A DNA stretch of 64,000 nt from Bombilactobacillus folatiphilus (GTDB lineage: Bacteria > Bacillota > Bacilli > Lactobacillales > Lactobacillaceae). Below are positions 41,931 to 53,268 of this stretch, piece after piece. Positions within the stretch are counted from its first letter, which is position 1; each line of letters begins with the position of its first letter. The stretch spans positions 930,001 to 994,000 of the forward strand of contig NZ_CP093366.1 of the NCBI RefSeq assembly GCF_023380265.1. The letters run 5' to 3'. A model generated the notes under the pieces. The model was not told the origin of the DNA and did not search any database. It saw only the letters and a list, made by a program, of their open reading frames with translations. The translations under genes were made by a program, and so were the position numbers.

Positions 41931-42443
41931 TTAATATTTCATTAAAGTAAACATATCATAATCTTTGATCTTATCACGACCATGTAAATCAGTCAGCTCA
42001 ATTAAAAATGCGGTTCCAACTACAATGCCGCCTAGCTCTTCAACCAACTTAATTGTTGCAGCCAAGGTTCCACCTGTCGCCATCAAATCATCAACGACCA
42101 AAACTCGTTGTCCTAGTTGAACAGCATCTTTTTGCATATATAATGATGCTTGACCATATTCCAAATCATACGAAACCGAAATTGTCTCCCGTGGCAATTT
42201 ACCCTTTTTGCGAGCAGGAGCAAAGCCAACACCCAATTTATAGGCAACAGGACAACCGACAATAAAACCACGCGCTTCTGGACCAACAATCATCTCTGTA
42301 TCCAGGTTTTTCGCATATTCAACAATTTCATTTGTCGCAGCTTCATACACTTTACCATTATACATCAATGGCGAAATATCGCGAAACAAAATTCCGGGTT
42401 CTGGAAAATCAGGTACATCTGCCACGTACTTCTTAAAATCCAT
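41931..42443 (-). CDS. apt: Adenine phosphoribosyltransferase
   Basis: A 170-residue type I PRTase making AMP from adenine and PRPP. The PRPP motif [16 protein letters not shown] lies near residue 118, the start [16 protein letters not shown] is diagnostic, and [20 protein letters not shown] near 72 is the family core. The ATG comes one base after the recJ stop, so the two genes are cotranscribed, as is usual in lactobacilli. Confidence 0.97.
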   Translation of the reverse strand: MDFKKYVADVPDFPEPGILFRDISPLMYNGKVYEAATNEIVEYAKNLDTEMIVGPEARGFIVGCPVAYKLGVGFAPARKKGKLPRETISVSYDLEYGQASLYMQKDAVQLGQRVLVVDDLMATGGTLAATIKLVEELGGIVVGTAFLIELTDLHGRDKIKDYDMFTLMKY

Positions 42444-42444
42444 A

Positions 42445-44778
42445 CTATCCCCTCACATTATAACGATTTTGTAATTTTTGTACATATCCAATTAATTGCG
42501 AGAATTCCGAGTCAATCAATGTTTGCTTAATTTTTAATTGTGCTTGATTTTGACAATATAAAGTGGATTCAGACAATTGTCGTTTAGGTAACATCTTAGC
42601 ATGATATAACAAACCGCTTTTTATTGTAACAAATTTCAACTCAGAAAACACTCTTATTATCAATTTTATTTGCAAATTAGAAATTCGCAGATAACGAGCC
42701 ACTAATGGTAAGTCTTGCACTGGTAATTGCTGATGCGTAAAAAAGTATTTTAAAGCCGCATGCCAATTTTCAGAAGCAATGGTTACCGGCTGCTGTGTAT
42801 GATGAAATACAAAGAACAATTGCTTTACTGATGACAAAAATCGGATAGCTTGCTCAAAATCAGCTAGCGCACTGGGACAATCCATCAAAACAGCTGTTTG
42901 AAAAGAGGCACAATCTGCACTGATCAGACAAGTTTGATAATCATCATGTTCCAATATAAAGCGTTGTTGATTTCTAGCGTCAAAAAAGAGTAACGGATAC
43001 TTCACATGACGTGACCCTAAATAAGGTTCCTGACGCAAATCGATAAACTGACTTTGACCAATATTTTGATGATCTAACTCAGCTGCTAATTGAACATCTT
43101 CCAAAGTCAACTGAACAGTCACCTGTTTATGCCAGTTATTGGTAGTCAACGTCCCATAAACAGCTTTTAGATGATTTTGGCGCAAATTTTCATACTGTTG
43201 TCCCCAGTTAAAACCCAAGCATTCCAAAGTTTGGTTTGGTGTATTCAACCAAATTTTGAGATGGGTCTGACTTTTTTTACCCAAAAAGCCTATCCTCGCC
43301 TGATCAAAATCTGCAATCTTAATTAAGGGATTCGGATTGCCTTGACCAAAAGGAGCCAAACGTCGCAATTGTTGATAAAAATCTAACGATAAATCTGCAA
43401 CTTCTAGTTCTAAGGAATAATCGCGGCATGGCTTTTGATGAATATCCAATTGTTTAGCTGCAGGCAATAAATTTAATTGCTGCTGCAGCTTAGATAAGGC
43501 AGCTGCCTGCATCGTCAAACCACAAGCATGCGCATGACCACCAAATTTTTGATACAAAGCTTTTTGTGAGACCAATGCCTGATACAAATCAAATTGTGCA
43601 TTACTTCGTCCGGAACCAATCGCTTGTTTTTGCTCATTAACTTGAAAAACTAATGTAGGACAACCACTTTGTTGTAAAACTTTACCAGCTACAATTCCTA
43701 AAATTCCTTGATGCCAAGTTTTTCCCGCTAAAACTAGTATCCGACTACCCGCCGCCAATTGCTCCTGAGCTTGTAACCAAGCTTCCTCAAATACTTCTTG
43801 ACTCATCTGTTTACGTTGTTGATTTAAATGATCAATTTCTTTAGCCAGTGACGTCGCTTGTTCCTCATCAAACGTTGATAACAATTTAACTCCCTGATTC
43901 GCATTGGCTAAACGTCCTAACGCATTTAACCGTGGTGCCAACTGAAAAGCGATATCTTCTTCTGTCAAATCTGATACACTTAAATGTGCTACTTTCATCA
44001 ATTTGGCTAACCCGATCCGTTCTTGCGTACGTATTTGCTGCAAACCTAAGGCCACCAATACCCGATTTTCACCAACTAATTCCATCACATCAGCAATCGT
44101 CCCAATTGCTGCTAAATCTATTAAATCATAAGGTACTTCTTCTAACAAAGCACTCGCTAATTTAAAAGCAACACCTGCTCCTGACAAATACGGACAAGGA
44201 TATAAATCATCTTGGACAAAAGCAGGATGAACAATCGCCACTGCAGGTGGTAATTGTGCTGGCAAAGTATGATGATCCGTAATTATGACATCTACACCAT
44301 GATTTTGAGCGTAAGTCACCTCTTCCAAACCTGTCACACCATTATCAACCGTTACAATTAAATTAAAACCCTGAGTCACAAAATCCTGATAACGCGTTAA
44401 ATTAGGACCATATCCATCGTCAAAACGATCAGGAATGAAATACTCCACCTGACCACCCAAATTTTCAATTGCTTCTTTTAAAATCGTTGTACTCGTAATG
44501 CCGTCGGCATCGTAGTCACCATAAATAAGAATTTTTTGACCTTCTACAATAGCTTGCGTAATTCGATCCACAGCCAATTGCATATCATGTAATAAATAAG
44601 GATCACACAATTGTTGGACATCAGGTCGTAAAAAATCTTCAACTTGATTGAAAGTTTTCAAGCCACGCTGTTCCAATAACTGAACTAAAACTAGTGGCAA
44701 CCCTGTTTGTTGAGCAATCTGCGCCGTCTGATCTGAAGGTGTCGTAACAGTCGATTGCCATTGATATTGTAAACTCAA
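42445..44778 (-). CDS. recJ: Single-stranded-DNA-specific exonuclease RecJ
   Basis: A 777-residue RecJ, a 5'-3' single-strand exonuclease for recombination and mismatch repair. The DHH phosphoesterase motifs are present: [13 protein letters not shown] near 82, ITDHH near 160, and DHHA1 with [12 protein letters not shown] near 420. The C-terminal OB and Firmicute-specific domain adds about 200 residues. It starts with TTG, with AGGAG about nine bases ahead. Confidence 0.96.
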   Translation of the reverse strand: MSLQYQWQSTVTTPSDQTAQIAQQTGLPLVLVQLLEQRGLKTFNQVEDFLRPDVQQLCDPYLLHDMQLAVDRITQAIVEGQKILIYGDYDADGITSTTILKEAIENLGGQVEYFIPDRFDDGYGPNLTRYQDFVTQGFNLIVTVDNGVTGLEEVTYAQNHGVDVIITDHHTLPAQLPPAVAIVHPAFVQDDLYPCPYLSGAGVAFKLASALLEEVPYDLIDLAAIGTIADVMELVGENRVLVALGLQQIRTQERIGLAKLMKVAHLSVSDLTEEDIAFQLAPRLNALGRLANANQGVKLLSTFDEEQATSLAKEIDHLNQQRKQMSQEVFEEAWLQAQEQLAAGSRILVLAGKTWHQGILGIVAGKVLQQSGCPTLVFQVNEQKQAIGSGRSNAQFDLYQALVSQKALYQKFGGHAHACGLTMQAAALSKLQQQLNLLPAAKQLDIHQKPCRDYSLELEVADLSLDFYQQLRRLAPFGQGNPNPLIKIADFDQARIGFLGKKSQTHLKIWLNTPNQTLECLGFNWGQQYENLRQNHLKAVYGTLTTNNWHKQVTVQLTLEDVQLAAELDHQNIGQSQFIDLRQEPYLGSRHVKYPLLFFDARNQQRFILEHDDYQTCLISADCASFQTAVLMDCPSALADFEQAIRFLSSVKQLFFVFHHTQQPVTIASENWHAALKYFFTHQQLPVQDLPLVARYLRISNLQIKLIIRVFSELKFVTIKSGLLYHAKMLPKRQLSESTLYCQNQAQLKIKQTLIDSEFSQLIGYVQKLQNRYNVRG

Positions 44779-44790
44779 ATGAATTAACTC

Positions 44791-45450
44791 CTAATCAAAA
44801 ATCGCTAAAGTGGCTCGATTAGCGACGCGAGCCTTTACTAAAACTCCCTGTACAATCCAACGATTAGCTCCGCCGTCAGCACATGTAATTAAACTAATCA
44901 ACTTTTGATGATTCTGATCATCAATTCGCCAAGTCGCTTTAGGGGAAATAACTTGCTTCAACATAATTTTATAGGTATAAACGCTTTTTAAATCCGTAAT
45001 ATAAATCAAATCACCAATTTGAGAATCAGCAATCGGGGAAAACAGCGCGCCCTTTTGCGTCATATAGTGTCCTGCCAAGGCATAGTTACCCTCACCCATT
45101 TTTTCATCCGGTTTCATAGTACCAGCCCCCGTAGCTAGCGCATTATCGTCAACGCCCTTGACAATCGGCAATTTCAACTTAACTGAAGGAATCACAATCT
45201 TACCAATCATTGCCGCATTTTTTTGTACACTCGCCTTAGCAACTTGTTTGGCACTGATGGGTTTCACTTTAGAAAAATCATATGAGGCCGACTTAAGACT
45301 ATTCTGACGAACTTGATCTTTGGTCAGAGCAGTCATGCTTTGCTGAGACAATTGTTTCACCATATAATCTTTGATCTGACCATTAAAAATTAAGACTAAA
45401 CCAATGATTAAAACAAGTATTGATAAAAAATATTTTAAAAATTTTTTCAT
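44791..45450 (-). CDS. srtA: Class A sortase
   Basis: A 219-residue membrane transpeptidase that anchors LPxTG proteins to peptidoglycan. It has one N-terminal helix (FLKYFLSILVLIIGLVLIF), then the sortase barrel with catalytic histidine in ALAGHYM (about 123), cysteine in SLITCADGGANRW (about 190) and the arginine in that same segment. It lies between lepA and recJ with no substrate gene in the window; the housekeeping role is inferred from class and location. Confidence 0.92.
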   Translation of the reverse strand: MKKFLKYFLSILVLIIGLVLIFNGQIKDYMVKQLSQQSMTALTKDQVRQNSLKSASYDFSKVKPISAKQVAKASVQKNAAMIGKIVIPSVKLKLPIVKGVDDNALATGAGTMKPDEKMGEGNYALAGHYMTQKGALFSPIADSQIGDLIYITDLKSVYTYKIMLKQVISPKATWRIDDQNHQKLISLITCADGGANRWIVQGVLVKARVANRATLAIFD

Positions 45451-45514
45451 AAATTATTTCAAACCTACTTATTGTGCGTAATTTCCGATAGATCTTACCA
45501 CAATCATACCAAAT

Positions 45515-47344
45515 TTATTTAGATTCATCATCAACTTGTAAAACGGCCATAAACGCTGCCTGTGGTACAGTAACACTGCCAACTTCTTTCATTCGTTTTT
45601 TACCACGTTTTTGTTTATCTAACAGTTTGTTCTTCCGCGTCTGATCGCCGCCATATAAAGGACCTGTCACATCTTTACGATACGCTTTAACCGTTGAACG
45701 AGCCACAATTTTATTACCAATAGCTGCTTGAATAGCTATCTCGAATTGCTGTCGTGGAATAATCCCCTTCAATTTTTGAACAATTTGCCGACCACGATTA
45801 GCCGCAAATTGCTCATGAACAATAAAACTTAAAGCATCCACGGGTTCTGAATTCAATAAAATATCCATTTTCACCATCTGAGACGGTTGATAACCAATAA
45901 TTTGATAATCTAACGAAGCAAAACCATGCGTATTCGACTTTAAAGCATCAAAGAAATCATAAATAATCTCGGCAAGTGGTAATTGATAAATCACATTAAC
46001 ATGATAATCATCTAAATAATCCATTGTCTGAAATTGGCCTCGCTTACGCTGAGCTAGTTCCATCACCGCCCCAACATAATCTTGCGGCACCATAATTTCA
46101 GCTTTAACCACTGGTTCCTGAATTTCTTGAATTTCCGAAGGATCAGGCATCTGAGATGGATTATCAATAATTTTTGTGGTCCCGTCAGTTGAAACGACTT
46201 TATAATTCACTGAAGGTGCTGTCATGATTAAATCCAAATTGAACTCTCGTTCTAGGCGTTCTTGGATCACATCCATATGCAATAACCCCAAAAAACCTAC
46301 CCGAAAACCAAATCCCAAAGCCTGCGAAGTTTCAGGAACAAATTCCAAAGATGCATCATTTAACTGCAATTTTTCCAATGCTTCTCTTAAATCACCATAC
46401 TTTGCATTATCTACTGGATACATTCCAGAATAAACCATCGGCGTAATTTTACGATAACCTGACAGAGATTCCTGTGTTGGATTTTGCGCCAGTGTGATTG
46501 TATCACCGACGCGTGTATCCTGAACACTCTTAATACTAGCACTTAAATACCCCACATCGCCAACACTCAACTGTGTTTGTGGTACAGCTTTGGGTGACAT
46601 CACACCAACTTCTGTCACTTCAAACTTTTTACCATTACTCATCAATTCAATTTGATCACCGACTTTGACTTGACCATCAATAACCCGAATACTCAAAACC
46701 ACACCACGATAACTATCATACACTGAATCAAAAATTAACGCTTTTAAAGGAGCGCTGATATCACCACTGGGGGCCGGCACATCTTGAACAATACGCTCTA
46801 ACAAACCAGCAATTCCTAATCCCGTTTTGGCACTCGTCAAAACAGCATTGTCAGCATCAATGCCAATCATATCCGCAATCTCTAACTTCACTTGATCTGG
46901 ATCGGCTGATGGTAAATCAACTTTGTTGATAACCGGCACAATTTCTAAATCGTTATCTACTGCTAAATAAGCATTCGCCATCGTTTGCGCTTGTACACCT
47001 TGAGCAGCATCTACTACCAACAAAGCTCCTTCACAAGCTGCTAAACTCCGTGAAACTTCATAAGAAAAATCGACATGCCCCGGTGTATCAATCAAATGAA
47101 ATGTATACGTATGTCCATCTTGAGCTTGATATTTGAGTTCCACAGCATTCAACTTGATCGTAATCCCACGTTCCCGTTCAATGTCCATATCATCCAAAAC
47201 TTGATTTTCCATATCCCGTTTGGCAACTGTATCTGTCATTTCTAAAATACGATCAGCAATCGTTGATTTACCATGATCAATATGGGCAACAATTGAAAAA
47301 TTACGAATATATTTTTGCTTTTCTGTCGGATCAGATTGTGTCAT
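45515..47344 (-). CDS. lepA: Elongation factor 4 (LepA)
   Basis: A 609-residue ribosome-dependent GTPase thought to act on stalled or initiating ribosomes. G1 AHIDHGKST is at about residue 20, G3 DTPGHVDF near 86 and G4 NKVD near 140. The LepA-specific C-terminal domain ends with [20 protein letters not shown] near 575. Length is normal. It is monocistronic or leads into the sortase gene. Confidence 0.98.
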   Translation of the reverse strand: MTQSDPTEKQKYIRNFSIVAHIDHGKSTIADRILEMTDTVAKRDMENQVLDDMDIERERGITIKLNAVELKYQAQDGHTYTFHLIDTPGHVDFSYEVSRSLAACEGALLVVDAAQGVQAQTMANAYLAVDNDLEIVPVINKVDLPSADPDQVKLEIADMIGIDADNAVLTSAKTGLGIAGLLERIVQDVPAPSGDISAPLKALIFDSVYDSYRGVVLSIRVIDGQVKVGDQIELMSNGKKFEVTEVGVMSPKAVPQTQLSVGDVGYLSASIKSVQDTRVGDTITLAQNPTQESLSGYRKITPMVYSGMYPVDNAKYGDLREALEKLQLNDASLEFVPETSQALGFGFRVGFLGLLHMDVIQERLEREFNLDLIMTAPSVNYKVVSTDGTTKIIDNPSQMPDPSEIQEIQEPVVKAEIMVPQDYVGAVMELAQRKRGQFQTMDYLDDYHVNVIYQLPLAEIIYDFFDALKSNTHGFASLDYQIIGYQPSQMVKMDILLNSEPVDALSFIVHEQFAANRGRQIVQKLKGIIPRQQFEIAIQAAIGNKIVARSTVKAYRKDVTGPLYGGDQTRKNKLLDKQKRGKKRMKEVGSVTVPQAAFMAVLQVDDESK

Positions 47345-47401
47345 TAGCTATTCCTTATCCCCAGTTCTCTAAACTTAACTCTGCCCTTTTACTATAACAA
47401 A

Positions 47402-47429
47402 AAAGATCCATAGTCATCTATGAATCTTT
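47402..47429 (-). terminator. Terminator of the hrcA-grpE-dnaK-dnaJ operon
   Basis: AAAGATTCATAG/CTATGGATCTTT stem (minus strand), four-base loop and six T, just after dnaJ. Confidence 0.8.
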
Positions 47430-47435
47430 CAGATT

Positions 47436-48557
47436 TTATTGAAATTTATCTTTCATATTGTCCCGCATCCGTTCAAAAAAATTCCGGTCTTGCTCTTTAA
47501 CCTTATCGCCGCCTAATTCAGCAAAAGCTCGCAACGCATCTTTTTGTTTTTCGTTCAAATGCTTCGGAGTGACAATTTCAATCTTAACTTGTTGATCACC
47601 AACACCACCATGAAGTCTTGGAACACCCTGACCCTTAAGTCGAAAAACTGTTCCCGATTGTGTACCAGCTGGAATTTTTAACTCAACTTTGCCATTAACT
47701 GTCTTAACTTTAATTTCATCGCCTAAAGCAGCCTGTGGAAACGAAATGGTTTCATGCGAATAAATTGTTGAATCTTTACGTTCAAAATCTTTGCTTGGTT
47801 CAATTTCAAAGACGACATATAAATCACCATAAGGGCCCTGATTATCACCAGCAGAACCCTGATTATCAAGTTGCATCCGTTGTAGATTATCAATTCCTGC
47901 CGGCACATTAATTTCGACAGCATGACTTCTCGTAACTTTACCACGTCCATGACAAGTAGGACATTTTTCGTCAATTTCTTGACCAGTACCTTCACATACG
48001 TCACAAACTCGCTGACTTTGCATCATTCCCAACGGTGTTCGTTGGTTAACAGTAACACGACCACTACCATGACATTTGCTGCAAGTTTTCGGACTGCTTC
48101 CCGGTTTAGCCCCAGAACCATCACAAGTTTGACAACGTTCACTACGATTGTAGCGAATTGTTTTTTGACCACCAAAAATAGCCTCTTCAAACTTCAATTT
48201 CAAACGATATTCTAAGTCCTGCCCCTTCCTAGGAGCCGTAGGATCATTACGACGTGAATCCCCGCCACCAAAAAAAGAATTGAAAATATCGCTAAAATCA
48301 CCAAAACCATCAAAACCTTGACCACCACCGCCAAAACCACCGGCCTGTTGATCAGTCGATCCATATTGATCAAATTGAGCTTTACGTTGAGGATCTTTTA
48401 AAATTTCATAAGCCTCATTAACATCTTTAAACTTTTTTTCTGCATCAGGTGCTTTATTGATATCTGGATGATACTTTTTAGACAATTTCCGATAAGCACG
48501 CTTGATTTCATCATCTGAAGCATCCCGATCGATCCCTAAAGTTTCATATGGATCCAT
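47436..48557 (-). CDS. dnaJ: Chaperone DnaJ
   Basis: A 373-residue type I Hsp40. The J domain has YHPDINKAPDAEKKF with the HPD triad near 31, then a Gly/Phe-rich stretch (GGFGGGGQGFDGFGDF). Four CxxCxGxG zinc repeats span about 140-205 (CQTCDGSG, CSKCHGSG, CDVCEGTG, CPTCHGRG), followed by the C-terminal substrate domain. It works with DnaK and GrpE encoded upstream. Confidence 0.98.
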   Translation of the reverse strand: MDPYETLGIDRDASDDEIKRAYRKLSKKYHPDINKAPDAEKKFKDVNEAYEILKDPQRKAQFDQYGSTDQQAGGFGGGGQGFDGFGDFSDIFNSFFGGGDSRRNDPTAPRKGQDLEYRLKLKFEEAIFGGQKTIRYNRSERCQTCDGSGAKPGSSPKTCSKCHGSGRVTVNQRTPLGMMQSQRVCDVCEGTGQEIDEKCPTCHGRGKVTRSHAVEINVPAGIDNLQRMQLDNQGSAGDNQGPYGDLYVVFEIEPSKDFERKDSTIYSHETISFPQAALGDEIKVKTVNGKVELKIPAGTQSGTVFRLKGQGVPRLHGGVGDQQVKIEIVTPKHLNEKQKDALRAFAELGGDKVKEQDRNFFERMRDNMKDKFQ

Positions 48558-48604
48558 ATTGTACCCTAGCCTTTCATTTAAAATTTATTCAAAACCATTA
48601 AACT

Positions 48605-48652
48605 AATAAATTGAGACAGTCATCCACTAAAGTGCAACCGTCCCAATTTATT
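48605..48652 (-). promoter_or_regulatory. Long hairpin between dnaK and dnaJ
   Basis: Thirteen-base arms (AATAAATTGGGAC and GTCTCAATTTATT on the minus strand, with one G-U/A mismatch) around a 22-base loop, with no T-run after. More likely an RNA processing or stability element than a terminator. Confidence 0.55.
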
Positions 48653-48665
48653 AATTAATCAATGA

Positions 48666-50501
48666 TTACTTTTTATCAGGATCAACTTCTTTGAAGTCAC
48701 CATCCACTGTACTATCACCGTTGTTACCATCTGAAGTATCAGAACTAGCCTGGTCCTTTTGTGCATCCTGTGCTTGTTGATACAATTTAACTGACAAATC
48801 TTGAACAATCTTATTCAGATCATCTTTTTTAGCTTTCATTTCATCCAAATCATTATCAGCTTGTGCTTTCTTTAAGGCTTCCTTAGCATCGTTAGCCTTC
48901 TTAATTTCATCTTCAGAAACTTTACCGTCTAAGTCTTTCAATGTCTTATCAGTAGTAAAGATTAATTGATCAACTTCGTTACGCAAATCTGCTTCTTCCT
49001 TGCGTTTCTTATCTGACTCTTCATTTTCTTGCGCTTCTTTTTTCATCCGCTCAATTTCTTCATCAGACAAACCCGACGAACTCTTAATTGTAATCTTTTG
49101 TGATTTACCAGTTCCTAGATCCTTAGCAGAAACATTCACAATACCATTTTTATCAATATCAAATTTCACTTCAATTTGTGGTACTCCCCGGGGAGCTGCT
49201 GGAATATCAGTTAATTGAAAGCGTCCCAAAGTCTTATTATCAGCAGCCATTGACCGTTCGCCTTGTAAAACATGGATATCCACAGCTGGTTGATTATCAG
49301 CAGCCGTTGAGAAAACTTGCGACTTGCTGGTTGGAATTGTTGTATTGCGGTCAATTAATTTTGTAGAAACACCGCCCATAGTTTCAATACCTAAAGACAA
49401 CGGTGTCACATCTAATAACACAACATCTTTCACATCACCCGTAATCACGCCACCTTGAATGGCCGCACCTAAAGCCACAGCTTCATCAGGATTAATTGAA
49501 TGATCTGGCTCTTTACCTGTCCAAGATTTAACAGCTTCTTGCACAGCTGGAATTCGCGTAGAACCACCATTCAAAATCACCTTATCAATTTCAGAACTGC
49601 TTAAACCGGCATCTTTTAACGCATTTTGAACAGGAATTTTGGTACGATCAACTAAATCAGCTGTCAATTCGTTAAATTTAGCCCGAGATAAAGTCGTTTG
49701 TAAATGCAAAGGACCAGCAGCACCAGCAGAAATAAACGGTAAACTAATTTCTGTTTCCGTAACACCAGATAAATCTTTTTTCGCTTTCTCAGCAGCATCT
49801 TTCAAACGCTGTAAAGCCATCTTATCTTGTGATAAATCAATTTGATTTTGTGCTTTGAAGTCAGCTACTAACCAATCAATAATTGCATTATCAAAATCGT
49901 CGCCACCTAAATGTGTGTCACCATTAGTTGATAATACTTGAAAAACGCCATCGCCTAATTCCAATACAGAAACATCAAAAGTTCCACCACCTAAATCGTA
50001 GACCAAAACTTTCTCATCTGTATCACCCTTATCTAAACCATAAGCTAAAGCGGAAGCCGTTGGTTCATTAATGATCCGCTTCACATCTAGACCAGCAATT
50101 TTACCAGCATCTTTCGTAGCTTGACGTTGTGAATCATTAAAGTAAGCAGGAACCGTAATCACTGCTTCAGTTACGTCTTCGCCCAAATACTTTTCAGCAA
50201 AACCCTTAATATATTGCAAAATCATCGCTGAAATTTCCTGTGGTGTATAATCCTTACCATTAACTGTAACCTTGTAACCTGCTTCACCAATATGACGCTT
50301 AATTGAAGAAATCGTATCAGGATTCGTGATAGCTTGACGCTTGGCTACTTCGCCTACCTGCGTTTTGCCATCTTTAAATGAAACTACTGATGGAGTTGTC
50401 CGACCGCCTTCAGGATTAGCGATAATTTTCGGATCGCCACCTTCTAACACAGCAACAGCTGAGTTTGTTGTTCCTAAATCAATTCCAATAATTTTTGACA
50501 T
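48666..50501 (-). CDS. dnaK: Chaperone DnaK (Hsp70)
   Basis: A 611-residue Hsp70. The nucleotide-binding domain shows [18 protein letters not shown] at the start, [17 protein letters not shown] near 170 and [14 protein letters not shown] near 310. The substrate-binding domain shows [14 protein letters not shown] near 367, and the helical lid ends in a Gly/Asp-rich tail ([11 protein letters not shown]). It is the third gene of the HrcA-controlled operon. Confidence 0.99.
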   Translation of the reverse strand: MSKIIGIDLGTTNSAVAVLEGGDPKIIANPEGGRTTPSVVSFKDGKTQVGEVAKRQAITNPDTISSIKRHIGEAGYKVTVNGKDYTPQEISAMILQYIKGFAEKYLGEDVTEAVITVPAYFNDSQRQATKDAGKIAGLDVKRIINEPTASALAYGLDKGDTDEKVLVYDLGGGTFDVSVLELGDGVFQVLSTNGDTHLGGDDFDNAIIDWLVADFKAQNQIDLSQDKMALQRLKDAAEKAKKDLSGVTETEISLPFISAGAAGPLHLQTTLSRAKFNELTADLVDRTKIPVQNALKDAGLSSSEIDKVILNGGSTRIPAVQEAVKSWTGKEPDHSINPDEAVALGAAIQGGVITGDVKDVVLLDVTPLSLGIETMGGVSTKLIDRNTTIPTSKSQVFSTAADNQPAVDIHVLQGERSMAADNKTLGRFQLTDIPAAPRGVPQIEVKFDIDKNGIVNVSAKDLGTGKSQKITIKSSSGLSDEEIERMKKEAQENEESDKKRKEEADLRNEVDQLIFTTDKTLKDLDGKVSEDEIKKANDAKEALKKAQADNDLDEMKAKKDDLNKIVQDLSVKLYQQAQDAQKDQASSDTSDGNNGDSTVDGDFKEVDPDKK

Positions 50502-50533
50502 AAATCTAAACCTTCCTTAACTACGCTTAAATT

Positions 50534-51133
50534 TTATTGTGCGACGACAACCATACTTGGTCGTAAAACGCGATCTTTTAACTGATAACCCGTTTGTAAA
50601 ACTTGAACAACGCTGTCTTTAGGATGAGAATCATCAGCAGGAACTGTTTGCACTGCTTGATGAACCTGGGGATCAAACTCAGCACCCTCGGCTATAATTT
50701 CCGTAATATTATTATCAGCCAAAGCCTTTTTCAGATGCTTTAATACCATCTCAACCCCCGTCAGTAAGCCTTGATTACTAGTATCTTGTGCATCTACCGA
50801 CTGCAAAGCTCGTTCTAAATTATCAATTGATGGTAGAATGGACTCCGCCAATTTTTGACCATCGTATTTAACCAAAGCTGCTTGATCTTGCTGATTATGT
50901 TTTTTAATGTTTTGTATCTCGGCTTGTGCCCTTAATTCTTGATCTTGACTTGCTTTTAATTTTTTTTCTAATTCTTGATTAGCATCCAACAACTTGTCTA
51001 CAACATTATCATCTTTTCTTGTGGACTCAGTTTGAGTTGTAGCTTGTTTTTTTGGAGTTTTAGTATCTTCAACATCTTTTTTTACATCTGTTTCCGATGG
51101 AAACTTTTCTGGATCCATATTTGAATCAGCCAT
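50534..51133 (-). CDS. grpE: Nucleotide exchange factor GrpE
   Basis: A 199-residue GrpE: an acidic N-terminus, a long coiled coil (about 50-110), then the beta-domain with EFDPQVHQAVQTV near 155 and GYQLKDRVLRPSMVVVAQ at the end. It drives ADP release from DnaK. It lies between hrcA and dnaK. Confidence 0.97.
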   Translation of the reverse strand: MADSNMDPEKFPSETDVKKDVEDTKTPKKQATTQTESTRKDDNVVDKLLDANQELEKKLKASQDQELRAQAEIQNIKKHNQQDQAALVKYDGQKLAESILPSIDNLERALQSVDAQDTSNQGLLTGVEMVLKHLKKALADNNITEIIAEGAEFDPQVHQAVQTVPADDSHPKDSVVQVLQTGYQLKDRVLRPSMVVVAQ

Positions 51134-51145
51134 AACTCAATCCTC

Positions 51146-52222
51146 CTAACTAGAATCTCCATTTAATTCTCGAAAGTAATCACTCAAGCGTTTCGCCAAT
51201 TCATAGCGAAGAGAAGTAATCAAGCCAATTACTTGAGAATAAGGCATGTTGGTTGGACCTAACAAAGCGATTAAACCATCGCCATGTATTCCAACACTAT
51301 ACTTAGCAGTTATTAAACTATAATCGTTTAATAATTGCGGCGCTAATTCCACACCTAAATGAACCTTAATTCCCTGATCATCGTTTGAATCAATAGGTTC
51401 CAACTGCTTCAAGCTTAACAATCTAGCCAAATTCGTATTGTCATCAAACAATGAATACAAATTTTTTAAATTGTCACTGTTGTGAGCATCAACATAGTTA
51501 AACAAATTCGACTTGCCATCCACAAAAAAGCGATCTTCAGCAACTTTATCCAAAATATCGTCAAAAATAGATAAAAAACCTTCTGGCGTTTGTAAATATT
51601 GCGCAACCATTTGTGGAAAGTCAGTCTTTAAAAGCTCTGAAACTTCATTCAACGTATGACCGACTAATTGATCATTAATGATCTTCACAACCGACTCTAA
51701 ACGGTCTAGCGAAGTACTACTATCCAAGCGGTAGACTTTATTATAGACAGAGCCATCACTTGTCACAATGATCGCCATTACTTGACTCATACTCAACGGT
51801 ACAATCCGAAAACCAGTTAACTTTGTATTGTCACTCTCAGGTCCCAAAGCAATCGCTGTATATCTTGTTAATGTTGATAAAATTTTAGCTGACTGTGCAA
51901 CAATTTCATCAATCTCGTTAAATTGCTGTTTTGTAAAATCAGAGTGAATCACTTCTGAAGTCTGCTCTGAAACATTAATTGGTTCCAGTAGATGATCTAA
52001 ATAATAGCGATAACCACTTGCGGATGGAACACGACCCGAGGATAAATGAATTTTCTCAATCAAACCTTCATCTTCCAAAGCAGCCATGTCATTGCGAATC
52101 GTTGCAGAGCTTACACGAATTGGCAACCGATCCATTAGTGTTTTTGATCCAATTGGCTGCCCTGTTTCAATATATTGTTGAACAATAGCTTTTAAAATAG
52201 TTGACTGCCGATCAGTTATCAA
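51146..52222 (-). CDS. hrcA: Heat-inducible transcription repressor HrcA
   Basis: A 358-residue HrcA with an N-terminal winged helix (IETGQPIGSKTLMDRLPIRV, SSATIRNDMAALEDEGLI) and a GAF-like dimerisation/effector domain. It binds CIRCE and represses its own operon until GroEL is depleted. It starts with TTG; GAGGTG lies about eight bases upstream. A CIRCE site lies 18 bases before the start codon. Confidence 0.97.
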   Translation of the reverse strand: MITDRQSTILKAIVQQYIETGQPIGSKTLMDRLPIRVSSATIRNDMAALEDEGLIEKIHLSSGRVPSASGYRYYLDHLLEPINVSEQTSEVIHSDFTKQQFNEIDEIVAQSAKILSTLTRYTAIALGPESDNTKLTGFRIVPLSMSQVMAIIVTSDGSVYNKVYRLDSSTSLDRLESVVKIINDQLVGHTLNEVSELLKTDFPQMVAQYLQTPEGFLSIFDDILDKVAEDRFFVDGKSNLFNYVDAHNSDNLKNLYSLFDDNTNLARLLSLKQLEPIDSNDDQGIKVHLGVELAPQLLNDYSLITAKYSVGIHGDGLIALLGPTNMPYSQVIGLITSLRYELAKRLSDYFRELNGDSS

Positions 52223-52239
52223 AATAAATCACCTCGTTC

Positions 52240-52266
52240 TTAGCACTCCACACTTATTAGTGCTAA
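52240..52266. promoter_or_regulatory. CIRCE operator
   Basis: TTAGCACTC, nine bases, TAGTGCTAA: the HrcA target with one departure from the consensus GAGTGCTAA arm. It lies between the promoter and the hrcA start. Confidence 0.93.
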
Positions 52267-52274
52267 CAGTGTTA

Positions 52275-52303
52275 AATATAGCAAGCATTTAGCACTATGT
52301 CAA
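52275..52303 (-). promoter_or_regulatory. Promoter of the hrcA operon
   Basis: Minus strand TTGACA at 52303-52298, 17 bases, TATATT at 52280-52275. The spacer contains a further TAGTGCTAA, a CIRCE half-site. Confidence 0.8.
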
Positions 52304-52314
52304 GCCAGTTGCTA

Positions 52315-53268
52315 TTATTTTCTGAAATAAAGCTCAGTATTCTCCTGATCTTGGTGTAACTGGGCTATTAATGCCGAAGCATCGGCAAATTTCACCTCAT
52401 CACGCAAATAATCTAGCCATTCAATTTGTAAAGTTTTTCCATACAAATCTTGATCAAAGTCTAATAAATTGGCTTCGATGGTTAACGGATTATCTCCACG
52501 TTTAAATGTAATATTGCGCCCGATCGAAGTCATCGCAGGCCACCAAGTTTGTCCCACTTTTACGCGCGAAACGTAAACTCCAATTCTAGGAATGAATTGT
52601 TCATTACTCATAGACAAATTAGCCGTAGGAAAACCTAGCTGCCGTCCCATTTGATAACCGTGCACAACTAAACCTTCGTTTTGATAATTGTAACCTAGAA
52701 AAAGATTAGCTTCTGCCATTTGACCAGTTTTTAAAGATGCCCGAATATGTGTGGAAGAAATTTTTCGCTGTCCAAAATTCAAGCTAGGTATTTCATAAAT
52801 CTCAAATCTTCGATGAACTAATTGACGTAATAAGTCCATGTTAGCAAGCGTTTTAGGTCCAAAAGTCCAATCAAAACCCGCGACCAATGCTTTTAAATGC
52901 AGTTTCATTAAAAATTGTTCCACAAAATCTTTAGGCTCTAAATGTGCAAAAATCGGATTAAACTCAGCAATATACACCGTGTCTACTCCCAATTGCTCCA
53001 ACAATTCTAATTTTCGATTCAAGGGAGTCAAATATTGATAATTACTGTCGACTGATTCCGGTTGGTAAACCAGTGCCGGATGACGATCAAAGGTCAACAC
53101 TGCCACGGGAATTTTCTGAATTCTGGCTAAACGAACCGCCGTTTTAATTAAATTTTGATGTCCTAAATGCAATCCATCAAAAAAACCAGCAGCTAGAACT
53201 TGTTTTGCTGGTAATTGTAAATCATTGCGAAAAGGATAATTTAAAGTTTGAACTTGCACAATTTTCAC
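52315..53268 (-). CDS. ribF: Bifunctional riboflavin kinase/FAD synthetase
   Basis: A 317-residue RibF. The N-terminal nucleotidyltransferase domain has AAGFFDGLHLGHQNLI near 27 and AGFDWTFGPK near 130. The C-terminal riboflavin kinase domain has LGFPTANLSM near 212 and the usual LRDEVKFAD near the end. It makes FMN then FAD. The GTG start overlaps the truB stop (GTGA), so translation is coupled; truB-ribF is the standard order. Confidence 0.96.
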   Translation of the reverse strand: MKIVQVQTLNYPFRNDLQLPAKQVLAAGFFDGLHLGHQNLIKTAVRLARIQKIPVAVLTFDRHPALVYQPESVDSNYQYLTPLNRKLELLEQLGVDTVYIAEFNPIFAHLEPKDFVEQFLMKLHLKALVAGFDWTFGPKTLANMDLLRQLVHRRFEIYEIPSLNFGQRKISSTHIRASLKTGQMAEANLFLGYNYQNEGLVVHGYQMGRQLGFPTANLSMSNEQFIPRIGVYVSRVKVGQTWWPAMTSIGRNITFKRGDNPLTIEANLLDFDQDLYGKTLQIEWLDYLRDEVKFADASALIAQLHQDQENTELYFRK

